Counted from the stretch's first letter, positions 17,337 through 27,949 are shown. The stretch: 50,933 bases of DNA from Alphaproteobacteria bacterium (GCA_021208265.1 JAJOJU010000024.1:1-50933); one strand, 5' to 3'. Program-made: numbers and translations. The notes: generated by a model not told the origin, from the letters alone.

Positions 17337-18497
17337 ATGAGCAAAGATTCTTCGTCTCTGGAAAGTCACGTATATAAAACTTTTGCGGCGCGTGCCGAGG
17401 CTTCATACCTGCAGGCCAATCAGCAAGCCCATGACCGTTTCGAGAAAATCCCCTCATGGCATCCTAATCGTTTCATAGCTGATAAATTGTTCACCGGTTA
17501 CGAATGGCTGGCGCGCATAGGTCCTAAGTTATGGGACAAGTTTGGCCCTATGGTTAATCGGGTTGTGATTCCCGGTCTTTTGGGGATTGCCGCTTACGAG
17601 TTGTTGGGTCCGGCTGCATTGCAGAGCGCCGCTATGTTTGGCGCGACATATCTTGTTCCGGCGGCTGCCGCTAGCTGGGGTCTCTACAAAGCCGCAGAAT
17701 ATGGATTCACTCAGCTATCGCAGGCATCACAGAATGACATTCAAAAAATCTGGAAGCAGACAAGGTATAATCTCAAAAGAGCCGTTTTAAACGGACTGGA
17801 GCCTTTATGGCATTACGGTGTACGCCTTATAAAAGGTACGCTCGGGTGGTTATATGATCCACGCCTGCCGGGGGGCTATCCGTTGCTGGGTCATGACACC
17901 ATTAACAAGGCGTGGAACACCATATTGCGCTCTACTTTAGCGCCGATTACCCATATATTGTTGCGGCCCGTAGCATATGGCGTGCCTTTCGTAGCCAAGG
18001 GCGCTCATATTGCTGCACTGGCTTTGCCGCCGGCAGAGCAGGCTGTGGTGCATGGTGCCATAACATCAACGATGACCACCGTTAAGTTCGGAGTTATTGG
18101 ACTGGCTTTACAGAGCAAGGAAGAGCTTCTGAAATCAGATATGTGGCGCTCAATCTTTCACCGTATTGACCAGCATGAAAAAGAGCAAGCACGTACAGAA
18201 GAGGCAAGCGCAGTTGTCGGTAGCCCGGATGTTGCTTCCCTTGCGGCGGCTCCGGCGGAGTCGAACCTGTTGGAGAAGGCGTTGTCGCCTCTTTTCAACT
18301 ATCACCGTTTTAAGCCTGTGGAGTGGGTTGCGGGGCACGTCGTAGAGCCCATTCTTGAGCATATTCAGCCCCATGCGGAAGAGGCCCGCTTGCAGGCCAG
18401 AGCATATCACAAGGATCATACAAAACGCCGGGAAAATCTTGTTAAAGCGATCATGAAATCATGGGGCAAGGAATCCGCGCCCGAAGTTTCTATCTAA
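17337..18497 (+). CDS. Unknown Ala-rich protein with hydrophobic core
   Basis: This intact 386-residue protein is not recognised. It has a polar N-terminus (about residues 1-65), a strongly hydrophobic region (about 75-125; VVIPGLLGIAAYELLG and MFGATYLVPAAAASWGLY) that could form two membrane helices, an amphipathic middle with several aromatic motifs (about 140-265), and a charged, coiled-coil-prone C-terminus (EHIQPHAEEARLQARAYHKD). There is no signal peptide. It lies behind a CtrA-type box and upstream of the cation transporter at 18526 (28 bp gap), so the two may be cotranscribed. Confidence 0.65.
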   Translation: MSKDSSSLESHVYKTFAARAEASYLQANQQAHDRFEKIPSWHPNRFIADKLFTGYEWLARIGPKLWDKFGPMVNRVVIPGLLGIAAYELLGPAALQSAAMFGATYLVPAAAASWGLYKAAEYGFTQLSQASQNDIQKIWKQTRYNLKRAVLNGLEPLWHYGVRLIKGTLGWLYDPRLPGGYPLLGHDTINKAWNTILRSTLAPITHILLRPVAYGVPFVAKGAHIAALALPPAEQAVVHGAITSTMTTVKFGVIGLALQSKEELLKSDMWRSIFHRIDQHEKEQARTEEASAVVGSPDVASLAAAPAESNLLEKALSPLFNYHRFKPVEWVAGHVVEPILEHIQPHAEEARLQARAYHKDHTKRRENLVKAIMKSWGKESAPEVSI

Positions 18498-18525
18498 ACT
18501 CTTCCTATTTTATCCCGACCAGCCT

Positions 18526-19505
18526 ATGCTGTTGCACATGCGGGCTTCACAAAACTTATATTGCTCTCACGCTTATACGACTCCTGAAACGCAAAAGGGG
18601 GCGGAGCGCAAGACGCTGGCGGTTGTGATTCTTACCTTTGTCATGATGGTGGTAGAGATCGGCGGCGGGTGGATTACAGGCTCCATGGCCTTGCTGGCGG
18701 ATGGCTGGCACATGGGCACGCATGCCGGAGCTTTGGGGCTAACATTATTCGCCTACTATTTTGCCCGTAAACACCAAAACAGCCCGCTTTACAGCTTCGG
18801 CACCGGCAAGGTGACAACGCTGGGCGGTTTTGCCAGCGCGGTTGTGCTGGGCGTGGTCGCGCTTCTGATTGCTTTTGAATCGGTGGAGCGCCTTCTATAT
18901 CCCGGTACTATTGATTTCAACGAAGCGATTTTAATCGCCGTTATAGGCTTGGTCGTTAATCTGGCTTCGGCCATTTTGCTGCATGGTGGACATGGTGATT
19001 GCCACGGCCATAGCCATGATCACAGCCACGCCCACGACCACCATACCGCTCACACACATGATCATGACCACGATCACGGGCATGAAGATCATAACCTGAG
19101 AGCCGCTTACCTGCATGTGCTGGCCGATGCTTTAACATCCGTCACTGCTATCGCTGCACTTTTATTCGGCAAATATCTGGCTGGAACTGGATGGACCCCG
19201 TGATGGGTGTTGTGGGAAGCCTTGTGATTGCATGGTGGTCGATCGGTCTTCTCAAAGCTACGAGCCGCATCCTGCTCGACCGCGTACCAGAAGGCTCTCT
19301 GCCCGATAAGGTCAGCGCCATTATCGCGGAAAACAAGGGCGACAAAATCGCCGATCTTCACCTCTGGGCCACAGCGCCGGGGTTTGTGGCGCTGGTGATT
19401 AGCATCACTACATCCTCATCCCGTACGGCGGATGACTATAAAGCCCATCTGGCGCATCTGCCCGGCGTGGCGCATATCACGGTTGAGGTCAATAAGAAGG
19501 ACTGA
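18526..19505 (+). CDS. dmeF: DmeF-like cation diffusion facilitator, frameshifted in the data
   Basis: A divalent-metal/proton antiporter of the CDF family, about 326 residues. ALLADGWHMGTHAGALGL is the metal-site helix in the form seen in DmeF proteins (Co/Ni/Zn efflux), and HVLADALTSVTAIAALL is the second metal-site helix. Between helices 4 and 5 lies a cytoplasmic loop of some 35 residues that is mostly His and Asp (GHSHDHSHAHDHH, HTHDHDHDHGH). The frame changes at about 19180-19190: KYLAG in the first frame continues as WNWMDPVMGVVGSLVIAWWS in the next, leading to the cytoplasmic C-terminal domain (LHLWATAPGFVALVISI). It is convergent (6 bp) with a giant His-rich protein. Metal choice is inferred, not shown. 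Confidence 0.87.
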
Positions 19506-19511
19506 AGCCGT

Positions 19512-22500
19512 TTAGCGCGGTTCGTGGTGATTGTGATCATGATCGTGATGATGATCATGTCCGCAGCAGCTGTGTTCTTTATCTTTTGCCGCTGGTTTTG
19601 TGTAACGTTCATCGTAATGAACGACATCATCCCAATAGTTTTTCAGGAAGCGTACACCCTGGCCGCCCCATCTGCCGGGGGCACGTACAGGCAGGCGTAA
19701 ATAGTCTTCCGCTGCGTCTATGGCTGGGGTTAGCAGTGTACGTGCTATTTTCTGTGCCGGTCGTGCTGCCAGCAATTTCACACCGGATGCCGTGATAATG
19801 AAAACATAGCCAAGCCCCACATGGATAACCAGATGGTCTTCTGCGAAGTTGTAAACGGCGAACAATCCGGTGGCGGTGGCGGCCCCGGCAGCATGCCCCG
19901 CGGCGGAAGAAACATGGCGTGCAGTATGGGCCAGACTACCATGCTGATCAGGAATGGCGTTTGAAAAATCAGCGCCGGCGGCCGCGGCGGCTACGGTAAG
20001 GCCTGCGCCGATAATATTGCCCTTGGTTTTAGGCTCCAGCTTGTTGATTTGCTGTGCGCTCAGCGAAAGACCCTGCAACGTGGCATACCAGCTGGCACGC
20101 AAACCCATTTTGAGCAGGATTTTTGCCGCGCTGCCCAATTTGTAGAGTGCGTTTAAAGGCATTTTGAGGGGGCGTACGGTAATATCCGGGAAATTATCCG
20201 CCATGCTTTGGCAGAGGTCTACCAGTGATTTGCCATCCACGCCGGAGGCATGATGAAAACCGTATTCCCGTTTCGTACGTGCGGCCTGCAGTTCCAGCTG
20301 TTTCTTCTGGCGGCGGGAAAGATCCTTACCGGCAAAAGCACCATAGATTGACGTTTCTCCCAGATGCTTTAATTCTGCCCCGATCAGGAGTTCGAGCGAA
20401 CCGCGCAAAGAATGCGTCAGATGCAGACGTTCGGCTATGCCGTATATGTCCCATGAAGCACTGTCTCTCAAGGCTTGTATGCCGCGTGCTGCCGCTTTTT
20501 TAAGAGCGTTCAGATACTTTTCGTCATGATCATCAATGCCGATTTTATCCGGTGCGGTTTCAAGGGTGAAATTCAGTTCCTCAAGCGTGTCAGAAGCGGC
20601 AGGAAGCTCTCATTGGTAATGGTTGTTTTTACCTGTTCCCCGCCGATGTTCAGCCAGACTTTCTGATCCTGCTGCAAGGTAAGGGGTTGGGGGCGCACGG
20701 GTGCTTCAAATGTTTTTTGCAGCAGGTCTTCCACCATATGGGCCAGTCCTTCCGGGCAGCCCTGGGCGATCAAAGTTTTCGCCTTGGTAACGGAAGCCTG
20801 CGACGGGGTGATGGATTGTGCAATACCGTTTTCCTGAAATGCCTTTAGTTCAGGAATTTTACGCAGCAGATCCGTAGCGCCTTGCAGACCCCATCCGGCA
20901 AAACCGCCCATAACGCCGCCGGCAATGGCGCCGGAAAGGCCTTGCTGCGCCATACCTTCGCCGGGCTGAACGTAGCCATAGGCTGCAGCGGCAATCACGA
21001 CAGGCAGTATCATCGGGTTAGTGCGGGCCAGTGCCGCTACGGCATCCACCAGCGGGCAAATCAGGGCCGAGGTTTTCTTCAGAGCCTGCACGGCGCCCAG
21101 TTTCCAGCCCATGGCGGCGGCAATGCCGAACCACGGCGCGTGAGCCAGATTCTGATAACCGTTGGCAACGAAGTAAAAATCGCCAAAGAATTTAATGGAA
21201 TCGTGGAAGCTGTTACCGAAAGCAAAGGGCGGTGCATCGGCAGGGCGTAAGGCCGAAAGTGCATCCGTTGCCTGATCCGGTGCCTGCAAAATGGTGTTTA
21301 AGGGCCCCTTGGCGATGGCATAAGCATCCTGAAGCTGCACCAGCACTTCGTTGGAGGAAAGACAGTGAATAAGCTTATAAGCCTTCAACAAATCTTCCGG
21401 TACCACGGCAGAAATTTGCGGCGGTACATGCGGGTGACAGGTGCGGATCGCCAGATCATCCGGCGGCGTAACGGGAACCGGCATCAAGGTAACGGGATCA
21501 ATGCTTGTGCTGGCAGCATATTCCGGCAGAATATCAATCGCCTGATTACCGCCGCCGTTATTGTTCAGCATCATATATAGCCCGACGACCGATATGGCGG
21601 TCAGCGCCGGGTTTTTCTGGACGAATTCCATGACTTCGCCGCCGAAATCATCGACAAATTCCTGGAATGCGCGCCCATAATGAACGCCCTCGACACCTGT
21701 GTGGCGTGCCAGATAATGCGATACGGACCATAAATCATGCTCGATATAACTCTCATCCAGCTTGATCGGGCTTATGCTGGCGGATTTCAGGATTTCATCC
21801 AACATCGTCAGGTTTTGTTTTTGCAGGTCCAGATCGACAACAAAAGGCCCCGCTTTGACAAGGCTGGCCTGTAAAATCCCGATGAAATGGCGTCCGGCGG
21901 CGATGGTATCACGAAATTCAGACAGAACCGCTTCCGCATGGGCAAGGTCAATATTGTCATCTTGCAGGCAGTCAGCCAGTTTTTCCCGCAGTGTTTGCAG
22001 ATGTTCACTGAATTCGGCGATACCTTCGGCTTCCTGATATTGTGTGATACTGAATTTACGCCAGATGCGCTTCATTTCCGGGTTATCGACCAGCCCGGCA
22101 ACGATGTCGATGGCCCCGTTCAGAGCGGTCAGTCTGCTTTTTGTGCCGGATACGTAATCAGGCTTTAAGGCTTGCAGTGCCTGAAAACTGTCTGATTGCA
22201 CGATACCGTCCCGGCGCGCAGTGATCCGCTCATGCAAGGCCAGTTCGGTTTCTTCAGCCCAGACCTGTTTTACCAGATCCGGTCTTGCGGTTAAGCCATC
22301 CAGAATGCCGTTACAAAAACGGCTCAGTTCTTCGGCACTTAATTCTGCCCGCAATCGGTTCTGGCAGCGCCCGCCTGTGGCGGCGTGCAGGCTATCCCAC
22401 ATAATTTTTATCAGTGTGGCATTACCGGGTGTGCGGGGGGTATTTTCGTCAAAAAACCCTTCATGCAGGGCCAGCAGAAACAGACCCTTTTCGGCGTTGT

Positions 22501-23096
22501 AGCCAAAGCCGGGGATCATGCCGCTGAAAACTTCGCTGTCGGTCAGCTGCGCGGCCTGTTCCAGCATATCATCCGCCACATGCTCGCAGCCGTCATGATG
22601 GTTGTGATGGCCTTCTTCTTCGGCAGCTTCTTTTTTCACGGGGTGTACTGCGCCGCGCGTAGCAAAGCGCAAGACAGCCTGAAGATCCTGCCGCAGGTTT
22701 TCCGCCTGTTTTTTCCCCGCGCGGATATAAGCCGTTTCACGTGCTCTTCTAAATTGGTTAAAAACATATCCGTCAGAGAGTTTTTCAAGAATGAAATCAC
22801 TCTCCTCATCGCTCTCATCCTTTGTCAGCTCTGCCATTGTCTGTTTGGCAACATGGTCATGGCTGAGCACGGCAAGGGGTTGATCAAGGAATTCCAGCAC
22901 CTTTTTCAGCTCCGCCATGCTGTGATGCGTACGTCCTGCATGCCCGGTAATAAAAGATTCTGCGCGGCAGGGTGGCGTAGTTCATACGCATTGCCCTTAC
23001 CCTTACGGATGGAAAGCCCGTAAGCCGAAGCCGTCTCAATCAGACGCCCGGCAGGCCGGCATTACCCCGTACACCCAGACGGTGAGCTGTTTCCAT
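19512..23096 (-). CDS. Giant His-rich protein of unknown function, three frameshifts in the data
   Basis: Three open stretches join into one protein of about 1,190 residues. It starts METAHRLGVRGNAGLPG at 23096, changes frame at about 23043-23052 (RLIETASAYGLSIRKGKGNAYELRHPAAQNLLLPGMQDVRIT), again near 22920, where the 781-codon main part begins (MAELKKVLEFLDQ), and again at about 20590-20606, where DTLEELNFTLETAPDKIGIDD carries on to the end. Joining is inferred: the last frame has no ATG or usable start, and both halves are His-rich. A cluster EEEGHHNHHDGCEHVADD lies about 120 residues into the main part, and the last 25 residues hold CCGHDHHHDHDHNHHEP. The part between is helical with possible membrane segments (ALTAISVVGLYMML, PVVIAAAAYGYV, AIAGGVMGGFAGWGLQG). 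It contains the motif SIDPVTLMPVP, also found in the small protein at 23793. No known domain. Metal binding is inferred from the His clusters and from dmeF next door. Confidence 0.65.
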
Positions 23097-23129
23097 CGCG
23101 TTGATTCCCTTTAAAAAAAAACCTTGGAT

Positions 23130-23639
23130 TTAGCGGTCCAGAACGATATCTCCGGCGTCATCCAGTTTAAATGTGGGGGCCAGACGGCTTGAATCGCCCT
23201 TGCACCATAGATGCGCCCCAAGAGCGGGGTTGTCACCCACCGGGTCGGCTGCGTAGGCTTGAACGTCCGACTGAGAGGGGCGCCCGCGCAGGATTTTGTA
23301 ATAAAACGGTCCATAGCCGTGAGCTTTATACATGTGCTCGAACAGCGGATTGGCAGAGGATTTGGTGTTTGTCGGCGCTTTAAAATCACCCATATTTCCG
23401 CCATTACTCAGGGCTCTGTGGAACTGGTCGGCAAAGGCGTATGTAATGTCGTTCGGGGCGGCGGGGTTAAGTGTTGAACACATAACAGGCACCGAAACAG
23501 GGCGGCCCGTATGAGGGTTATTGATTTCCATGGTAAAGCGTTTGCTCATATCAACGGCGGCATCAGCCGGTGCGGCAGTGGCAAAGGACAGGGCCATAAG
23601 GGGGGCAGCTAAAGCAGCGGAAACATTAAGCTTTTTCAT
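23130..23639 (-). CDS. Unknown secreted protein
   Basis: The 169-residue product has a clean signal peptide (MKKLNVSAALAAPLMALSFATA, cut near ADA). The mature domain holds two Cys (PVMCSTLNP and LWCKGDSSR), likely one disulphide, and motifs such as AFADQFHRALSNGG and AHGYGPFYYKILRGRPS. I do not recognise a family. An in-frame ATG 15 bases upstream (23654) would add MEFHA and is less likely. It lies 33 bp upstream of the giant His-rich gene on the same strand, so the two may be cotranscribed. The divergent spacer toward 23793 holds two similar AT-rich boxes. Confidence 0.65.
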   Translation of the reverse strand: MKKLNVSAALAAPLMALSFATAAPADAAVDMSKRFTMEINNPHTGRPVSVPVMCSTLNPAAPNDITYAFADQFHRALSNGGNMGDFKAPTNTKSSANPLFEHMYKAHGYGPFYYKILRGRPSQSDVQAYAADPVGDNPALGAHLWCKGDSSRLAPTFKLDDAGDIVLDR

Positions 23640-23709
23640 TGCGTGGAACTCCATTTTTCAAAATCAAACCTGCTTTGTCTTATCCAAAAAAAATATACTT
23701 GTAAATAAG

Positions 23710-23769
23710 AATTATTCGCAAAAAGAAGTTGACGATCAAAAAACTGATGTTAATAATCATTCGCAATAA
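23710..23769. promoter_or_regulatory. Pair of similar boxes, Fur-like
   Basis: AATTATTCGCAAAAA (23710-23724) and AATCATTCGCAATAA (23755-23769) agree at 13 of 15 bases, 45 bp apart, in the 153-bp spacer between the divergent genes 23639 and 23793. The second sits in TTAATAATCATTCGC, which contains the ATAATCATT core of a Fur box. A metal-responsive operator would fit the metal-related neighbours, but this is inference from resemblance. Confidence 0.35.
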
Positions 23770-23792
23770 AGGCCTGTCGAAGGGGATATATC

Positions 23793-24088
23793 ATGAATGA
23801 AAAAGCCGGTGGCTTGTCGAGTATGTTTAACTGGAAATCCTTGGCCTGGGGGCTGGGGATGTTTCTGGCGGGCGGCATGGTTGATTTTATTCTCTTTCAT
23901 GAACATCCGCTGGGGCAGGCCATGATTGAGCTTGTGAAAGACCCGCTTCTGAATTTCTTTGATTTTTTTGCAACACGTTTGGATTGGCTGAATTTGCGCG
24001 TAACCCGGCCTTTTTGACGTCATCCGGTGTGGCTTGTGCGGCGAGTATTGATCCCGTGACCCTGATGCCTATTCCCTGCGGTCCTTAA
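23793..24088 (+). CDS. Small membrane protein sharing SIDPVTLMP motif, frameshifted in the data
   Basis: The first frame (MNEKAGGLSSMFNWKSLAWG to RVTRPF) stops after 74 codons. Adding one T to T5 at 24011-24015 continues it with LTSSGVACAASIDPVTLMPIPCGP and a stop, about 98 residues. There is one membrane segment (AWGLGMFLAGGMVDFILF). The last part is nearly the same as SIDPVTLMPVPVTP inside the giant protein at 19512, so the shared motif supports both this correction and a link between the two. A ribosome-binding GGGGA precedes the ATG. Function unknown. Confidence 0.6.
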
Positions 24089-24144
24089 ACTCTTCCACTT
24101 TTCCTCTGGCTTTTGGGTGCTTTCGCCCTATACTCCTTGGCGTT

Positions 24145-25094
24145 ATGAGCTACGCGTCCCTTGCCACTGAAAATGCCCTGCCGCTTCCCAATGTGATGAT
24201 CCGGAAAGGTGAATTCACTGACCCTGCGCGCGGGCGGATTATCCCTTACAAGCTTTATTACCCTGAAGGCCTCACCGAAAAAGTGCCGCTGATTATCTGG
24301 AGCCACGGCTTCGGCGGCAACCGCGACGGCGCGCGTTCTTGTCGCGCTTCCTCGCGGGGCACGGTTATATATTGCTGCACACCACGCATATCGGCACGGA
24401 TTCGAGCCTCTGGGAAGGCAAACCCGGTCACCCGTGGGATATTCTGCGCCAAACGAAAGTCACGCGGCATAACTCGCTCGACCGTTTCTATGATATCCCC
24501 TTCGTGCTTGATCAATTGCCCGCTTTCGTGAAAGAACACGCCGATATCGGCCCGTTTATCGATACCGAAAACATCGGCATGTCCGGCCATTCCTTCGGCG
24601 CGATGACCACGCAGGTGATGGCCGGGATGCGCGTGCCTGATTTAAACGAAAATCTGATCCAGATTAAAGAGCCGCGCTTTAGAGCGGGCATCCTCTACAG
24701 CCCCGTGCCCATCCGCCATTTATCCGAAGCCCCGGCGGAAGAATTATATGGCGGCATTACACTCCCCTTGCAGCATCAAACCGGAACGGATGATGCCTCG
24801 CCGCTAGAGAATTTCGGCTATGAACAGCGCCTAGCCGTGTTTGAAAACTCGCCCCTCTCGCCCCGGCATTTGCTGGTGAAGCAGGATGGCGACCACATGG
24901 TTTATAACGGCACGCGCGGCAAGCTTGAGGTGAACCCCAAGCGCGAAAAACATGAGGAAATCATTCAGGCTGCAGCACTGGCTTACTGGGATATGATGCT
25001 GAAAAATGATTCCGCTGCGCGTGAATGGCTTACCGGCCCCGGCGTGCAGGATTATATGAAAGGCGAAGGCCAATACAGAATTGAGGGCGTGTAA
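24145..25094 (+). CDS. Alpha/beta hydrolase (PAF-acetylhydrolase-like), frameshifted in the data
   Basis: A serine hydrolase of about 316 residues. PLIIWSHGFGGNRDG is the oxyanion-hole region, NIGMSGHSFGAMTT the GxSxG nucleophile elbow, and GDHM near the C-terminus likely the catalytic His. The frame changes at about 24331-24335, where one added G (GGCGCGGCG) gives NRDGAAFLSRFLAGHGYILL. There is no signal peptide. Substrate unknown; the layout recalls bacterial PAF-acetylhydrolase/dienelactone-hydrolase relatives. Its TAA overlaps the ATG of the ABC ATPase by one base, so the two are translationally coupled. Confidence 0.85.
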
Positions 25095-26027
25095 TGCAGA
25101 ATGCTATTGAAATCCGTGGCCTAAAAAAAGACCTACGCCGCCAGCGCTAAAAGCCCTGAAAAAACAGCGCTGCACGGTGTTGATATCGATATCCCGGCGG
25201 GTTCCATCTTTGGTTTACTCGGGCCGAACGGCGCGGGGAAATCCACCATCATCAATATCATGGCGGGGCTGGTTACCAAGAGCGAAGGCACAGTTAAAAT
25301 CTGGGGGCGGGATATTGATGCTGACCCCCGCAATGCCCGCGCCGCCATCGGCGTGGTGCCGCAGGAAGTCAATATCGACCCGTTCTTCACACCGCGCCAG
25401 TCGCTTGAACTTATGGCGGGTTTATATGGTGTGCCTAAAGCCGAGCGCATCACTGAAAAACTTTTGGATATGGTGGGGCTTCTCGATAAGGCCGATGCCT
25501 ATGCGCGCTCGCTTTCCGGCGGTATGAAACGCCGCCTTATGGTGGCCAAAGCCTTCGTCCACCAGCCGCCTATTCTGGTGCTGGATGAACCCACGGCAGG
25601 CGTGGATATCGAGCTTAGAAAGATGCTCTGGAAGAATGTGAAGGCGCTCAACAAGCAAGGCGTTACCATCCTCCTCACCACTCATTATCTGGAAGAAGCT
25701 GAGGAAATGTGCGACCGCATTGCCATCATTAATCACGGCAAAGTGGTGGCAAATGAGGAAACGGAAACGCTGTTATCGGGCATTGATAACAAGGAAATCC
25801 GCTTCGTGATCGACCGCAAGATTGAAGCCATCCCTGATACCAAAGGCCGCTTCACGCTGGAAAAAGAAGGGGGGCGCACACTCGTGGCACGCTATGCGCC
25901 GGGCGAGGTGAAAGCGGGCGATATCATCGCACTCATTCAAAAATCCGGCTACGGCATCGCCGATCTATCTACCAATGATGCCGATTTGGAAGATGTGTTC
26001 TTGAAGCTGACGTCAAACGCCGGCTAA
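25094..26027 (+). CDS. ABC transporter ATP-binding protein (ABC-2 type), frameshifted in the data
   Basis: An ATPase of about 310 residues of the drug/polysaccharide exporter class. Walker A GPNGAGKST, Q-loop GVVPQEVN, signature LSGGMKRR, Walker B ILVLDEP and H-loop LLTTHYLEEAEEM are intact. The start MQNAIEIRGLKK is in another frame; A7 at 25123-25129 is one base too long, and six A would give KKTYAASAKSPEKTALHGVD. The C-terminal extension (about 90 residues after the H-loop) is typical of ABC-2 ATPases. No permease gene follows; the next gene is on the other strand. The permease partner must be elsewhere or missing. Confidence 0.92.
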
Positions 26028-27240
26028 TCAGAAAAATATCTGCTTACTAGCATCTTTTAACACTGCTGCCGCAGGGTGTTTTTTGATGGGCGCTGTTTTC
26101 TTCAGCTTAAGAATGCGCCCTGTGGCTCTGTGGAAATAGCTGTTCCCCACCTTGGCTTTTACATTCGGAAGGTAACGGTCAACGTTATTTTTCTGGGGCG
26201 ATGTATCTTCATAAATGCCGCAGATCTGACCTTCCTTGACGTTAACACAAATTGTATCGCCCACTTTCAGGCCGCAAGCTGATACAATATCTTTGGAAAC
26301 GGCAAAGCTGTGGTTGTCCGTTAAAAGATTGCTTCGGTTGCCCATACCGCAGGCGCCACCTTTTAACCCTTCGGGGCCTGTGGTGCCGCAGCCGGAAGTG
26401 CATTTTCCGCCCGTACATCTGAAGTTTGAGGCCGAGTCGGGGGTGTGGTCGCCTGTGTAGCCGTAAGCTGTAACTTTGGCGTTGGCATAACCGCATTCCG
26501 TTCCCGAACCGTCTGCCAGCTCTTTATTCGGGGGTGGGGGACCATCTGTACCGCCATTCCCGTAATCGGTTGAGCTGCCGCCCCCATTCGTATCGCCGCC
26601 ACCGCCGCCCATGCTGCTGCCGGGGCCGCCGCCACCGCCCATGCTACTGCCGGGGCCGCCGCCGGAACCGCTGTTATTTGCGGGCTGATTACGCGAGCCG
26701 TTACCTTGTGTGCCATAGCCGGAAGAGCTGCCGCCGGAACATCCATTGCTGCCCCAGCTACCGCCTCTGTTCAGGCAGTCTTGCATGTTTTGTCTTAAAT
26801 CAGCAGAGTCTTGTTCATCATCCTCGTCACCTGTATCCGTATCGTCCTCAGGGTCGTCATCTTTGGGTTCATCATCGGGTTTGCCGCTCATCTTACGGGC
26901 TAATGCTCTTAAAGCGGCCAGCTGCTTGGCTTCGTCCTGTATGGCCAGCGCCCGTTTAAGCTCGTCAAAATATTTTGCACGCTTGGTGGGGTTTGTTTCA
27001 CCGGGGGGACTGATTTGACCCGTTATTTTTTTTCAGGATGATATCCGCCGCCGTGTAATTTTTAGGAACCTTGGTTTTTAAATCTTCAATTTTTGCTCTT
27101 ATTTCAGAGATAGTACCTTCTTCCTGAGCCTTTAATTCTTCGAGCGAGGGGGTCTGTGCCAGCGAAGGCTCGCTCATCAAGGTTATCGTGCCGGATAACG
27201 CAAAAGCGGACAACAGGAGAAGAAAGTGAATTTTTTTCAT
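26028..27240 (-). CDS. Secreted Gly-rich protein with 3D/double-psi-barrel-like domain, frameshifted in the data
   Basis: About 404 residues once two frames are joined. It starts with a signal peptide (MKKIHFLLLLSAFALSGTIT), followed by a coiled coil (LEELKAQEEGTISEIRAKIE). The frame changes in T8 at 27026-27033 (seven gives LKKITGQISPPGETNPTKRA). Then come a helical region, an Asp/Glu-rich run (DDEPKDDDPEDDTDTGDEDD), a Gly/Ser-rich linker with a repeated GGGPGSSMGG, and a C-terminal domain of about 140 residues with eight or more Cys. That domain (VTAYGYTG, KVGDTICVNV, GIYEDTSP, VDRYLP) resembles the 3D/MltA/RlpA-type barrel found in wall-lytic proteins. Its domain call is an inference. Stop abuts the ABC gene. 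Confidence 0.65.
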
Positions 27241-27425
27241 TTTTTTTTACACACCGTTTATAAACTCTATCGCTGCCAAATAAAGGCAAACAGGCGCTTA
27301 AACCGCCTCTCCTACCATGTTATCAGCTAAAAAGTTAAAAATTGCATAAAATTTTAGATAAATGCGGTTATATGCATTTGTTCATTGCGCGTGGCATGAC
27401 GCCGTATTTTTGATACAATCAAAAG

Positions 27426-27845
27426 ATGAAACCTTTTCCTGAAAGCATAATCCATGCTGATGACGATCCGGACGTACGGGACGTTGTGCGCGATATGCTG
27501 GGGGATATGAAAGGGCTAAAACTTTCCTTCTGCGGCGATGGTGAGGAATTACTGCAGGCCGTGCGCGAAAATATGCCGGACTTGATACTTCTTGACCTGT
27601 CTATGCCCAATCTTGATGGTGTGGCGGCGCTTGAGCAACTGCGTAAAGACCCGGCCTTCAGGGGTGTTCTGATTATCGTTCTGACCGGGTACCGTGATTT
27701 GATCATGGAAAATAAATTTAAATCCCTCGGCATTATCGGTGTCATTCACAAGCCGTTCAGCCCCGGCATGCTGCCGGAACGCATTCGCTATCTCTGGCAT
27801 CTTCATCATACGGGCGAAGATATTAAAATCTCCAGCATGATGTAG
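27426..27845 (+). CDS. CheY-like single-domain response regulator
   Basis: The 139-residue protein is a receiver domain without an output domain. The acidic pocket is Asp12-14 (HADDDPD), the phosphorylation site Asp57 (LILLDLSMP), the switch Thr87 (VLTGYRD) and the conserved Lys109 (HKPF). It would signal by protein-protein contact. No histidine kinase is near. It stands between the divergent secreted protein at 27240 and the surface-protein genes from 27950, so it may control or just neighbour that cluster. Confidence 0.9.
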   Translation: MKPFPESIIHADDDPDVRDVVRDMLGDMKGLKLSFCGDGEELLQAVRENMPDLILLDLSMPNLDGVAALEQLRKDPAFRGVLIIVLTGYRDLIMENKFKSLGIIGVIHKPFSPGMLPERIRYLWHLHHTGEDIKISSMM

Positions 27846-27949
27846 TATTTCCTTCGCCTTTCTTTTGGGCAATTACACAATAATTCATTAAACTTTAAGA
27901 AAAAATTTGTTAATCTATTAGAAGGATTTATTTTTTCGGGGGGATTTCC

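Noticed and set aside
18990-19090. The His/Asp-rich stretch of the transporter as a DNA tandem repeat
   Set aside because: The CAT/CAC/GAC/GAT codons vary and there is no fixed repeat unit; it is protein-level low complexity in the CDF loop.
20573-22918. Treating the 781-codon and 319-codon frames as two separate genes
   Set aside because: The second frame has no start codon before its TTG and stays coding right up to the end of the first, and both are His-rich, so one frameshifted gene is simpler.
26534-26959. A Cys/Arg/His-rich plus-strand frame
   Set aside because: It is antisense to the Gly-rich secreted protein; its odd composition comes from reverse-reading Gly/Asp codons.
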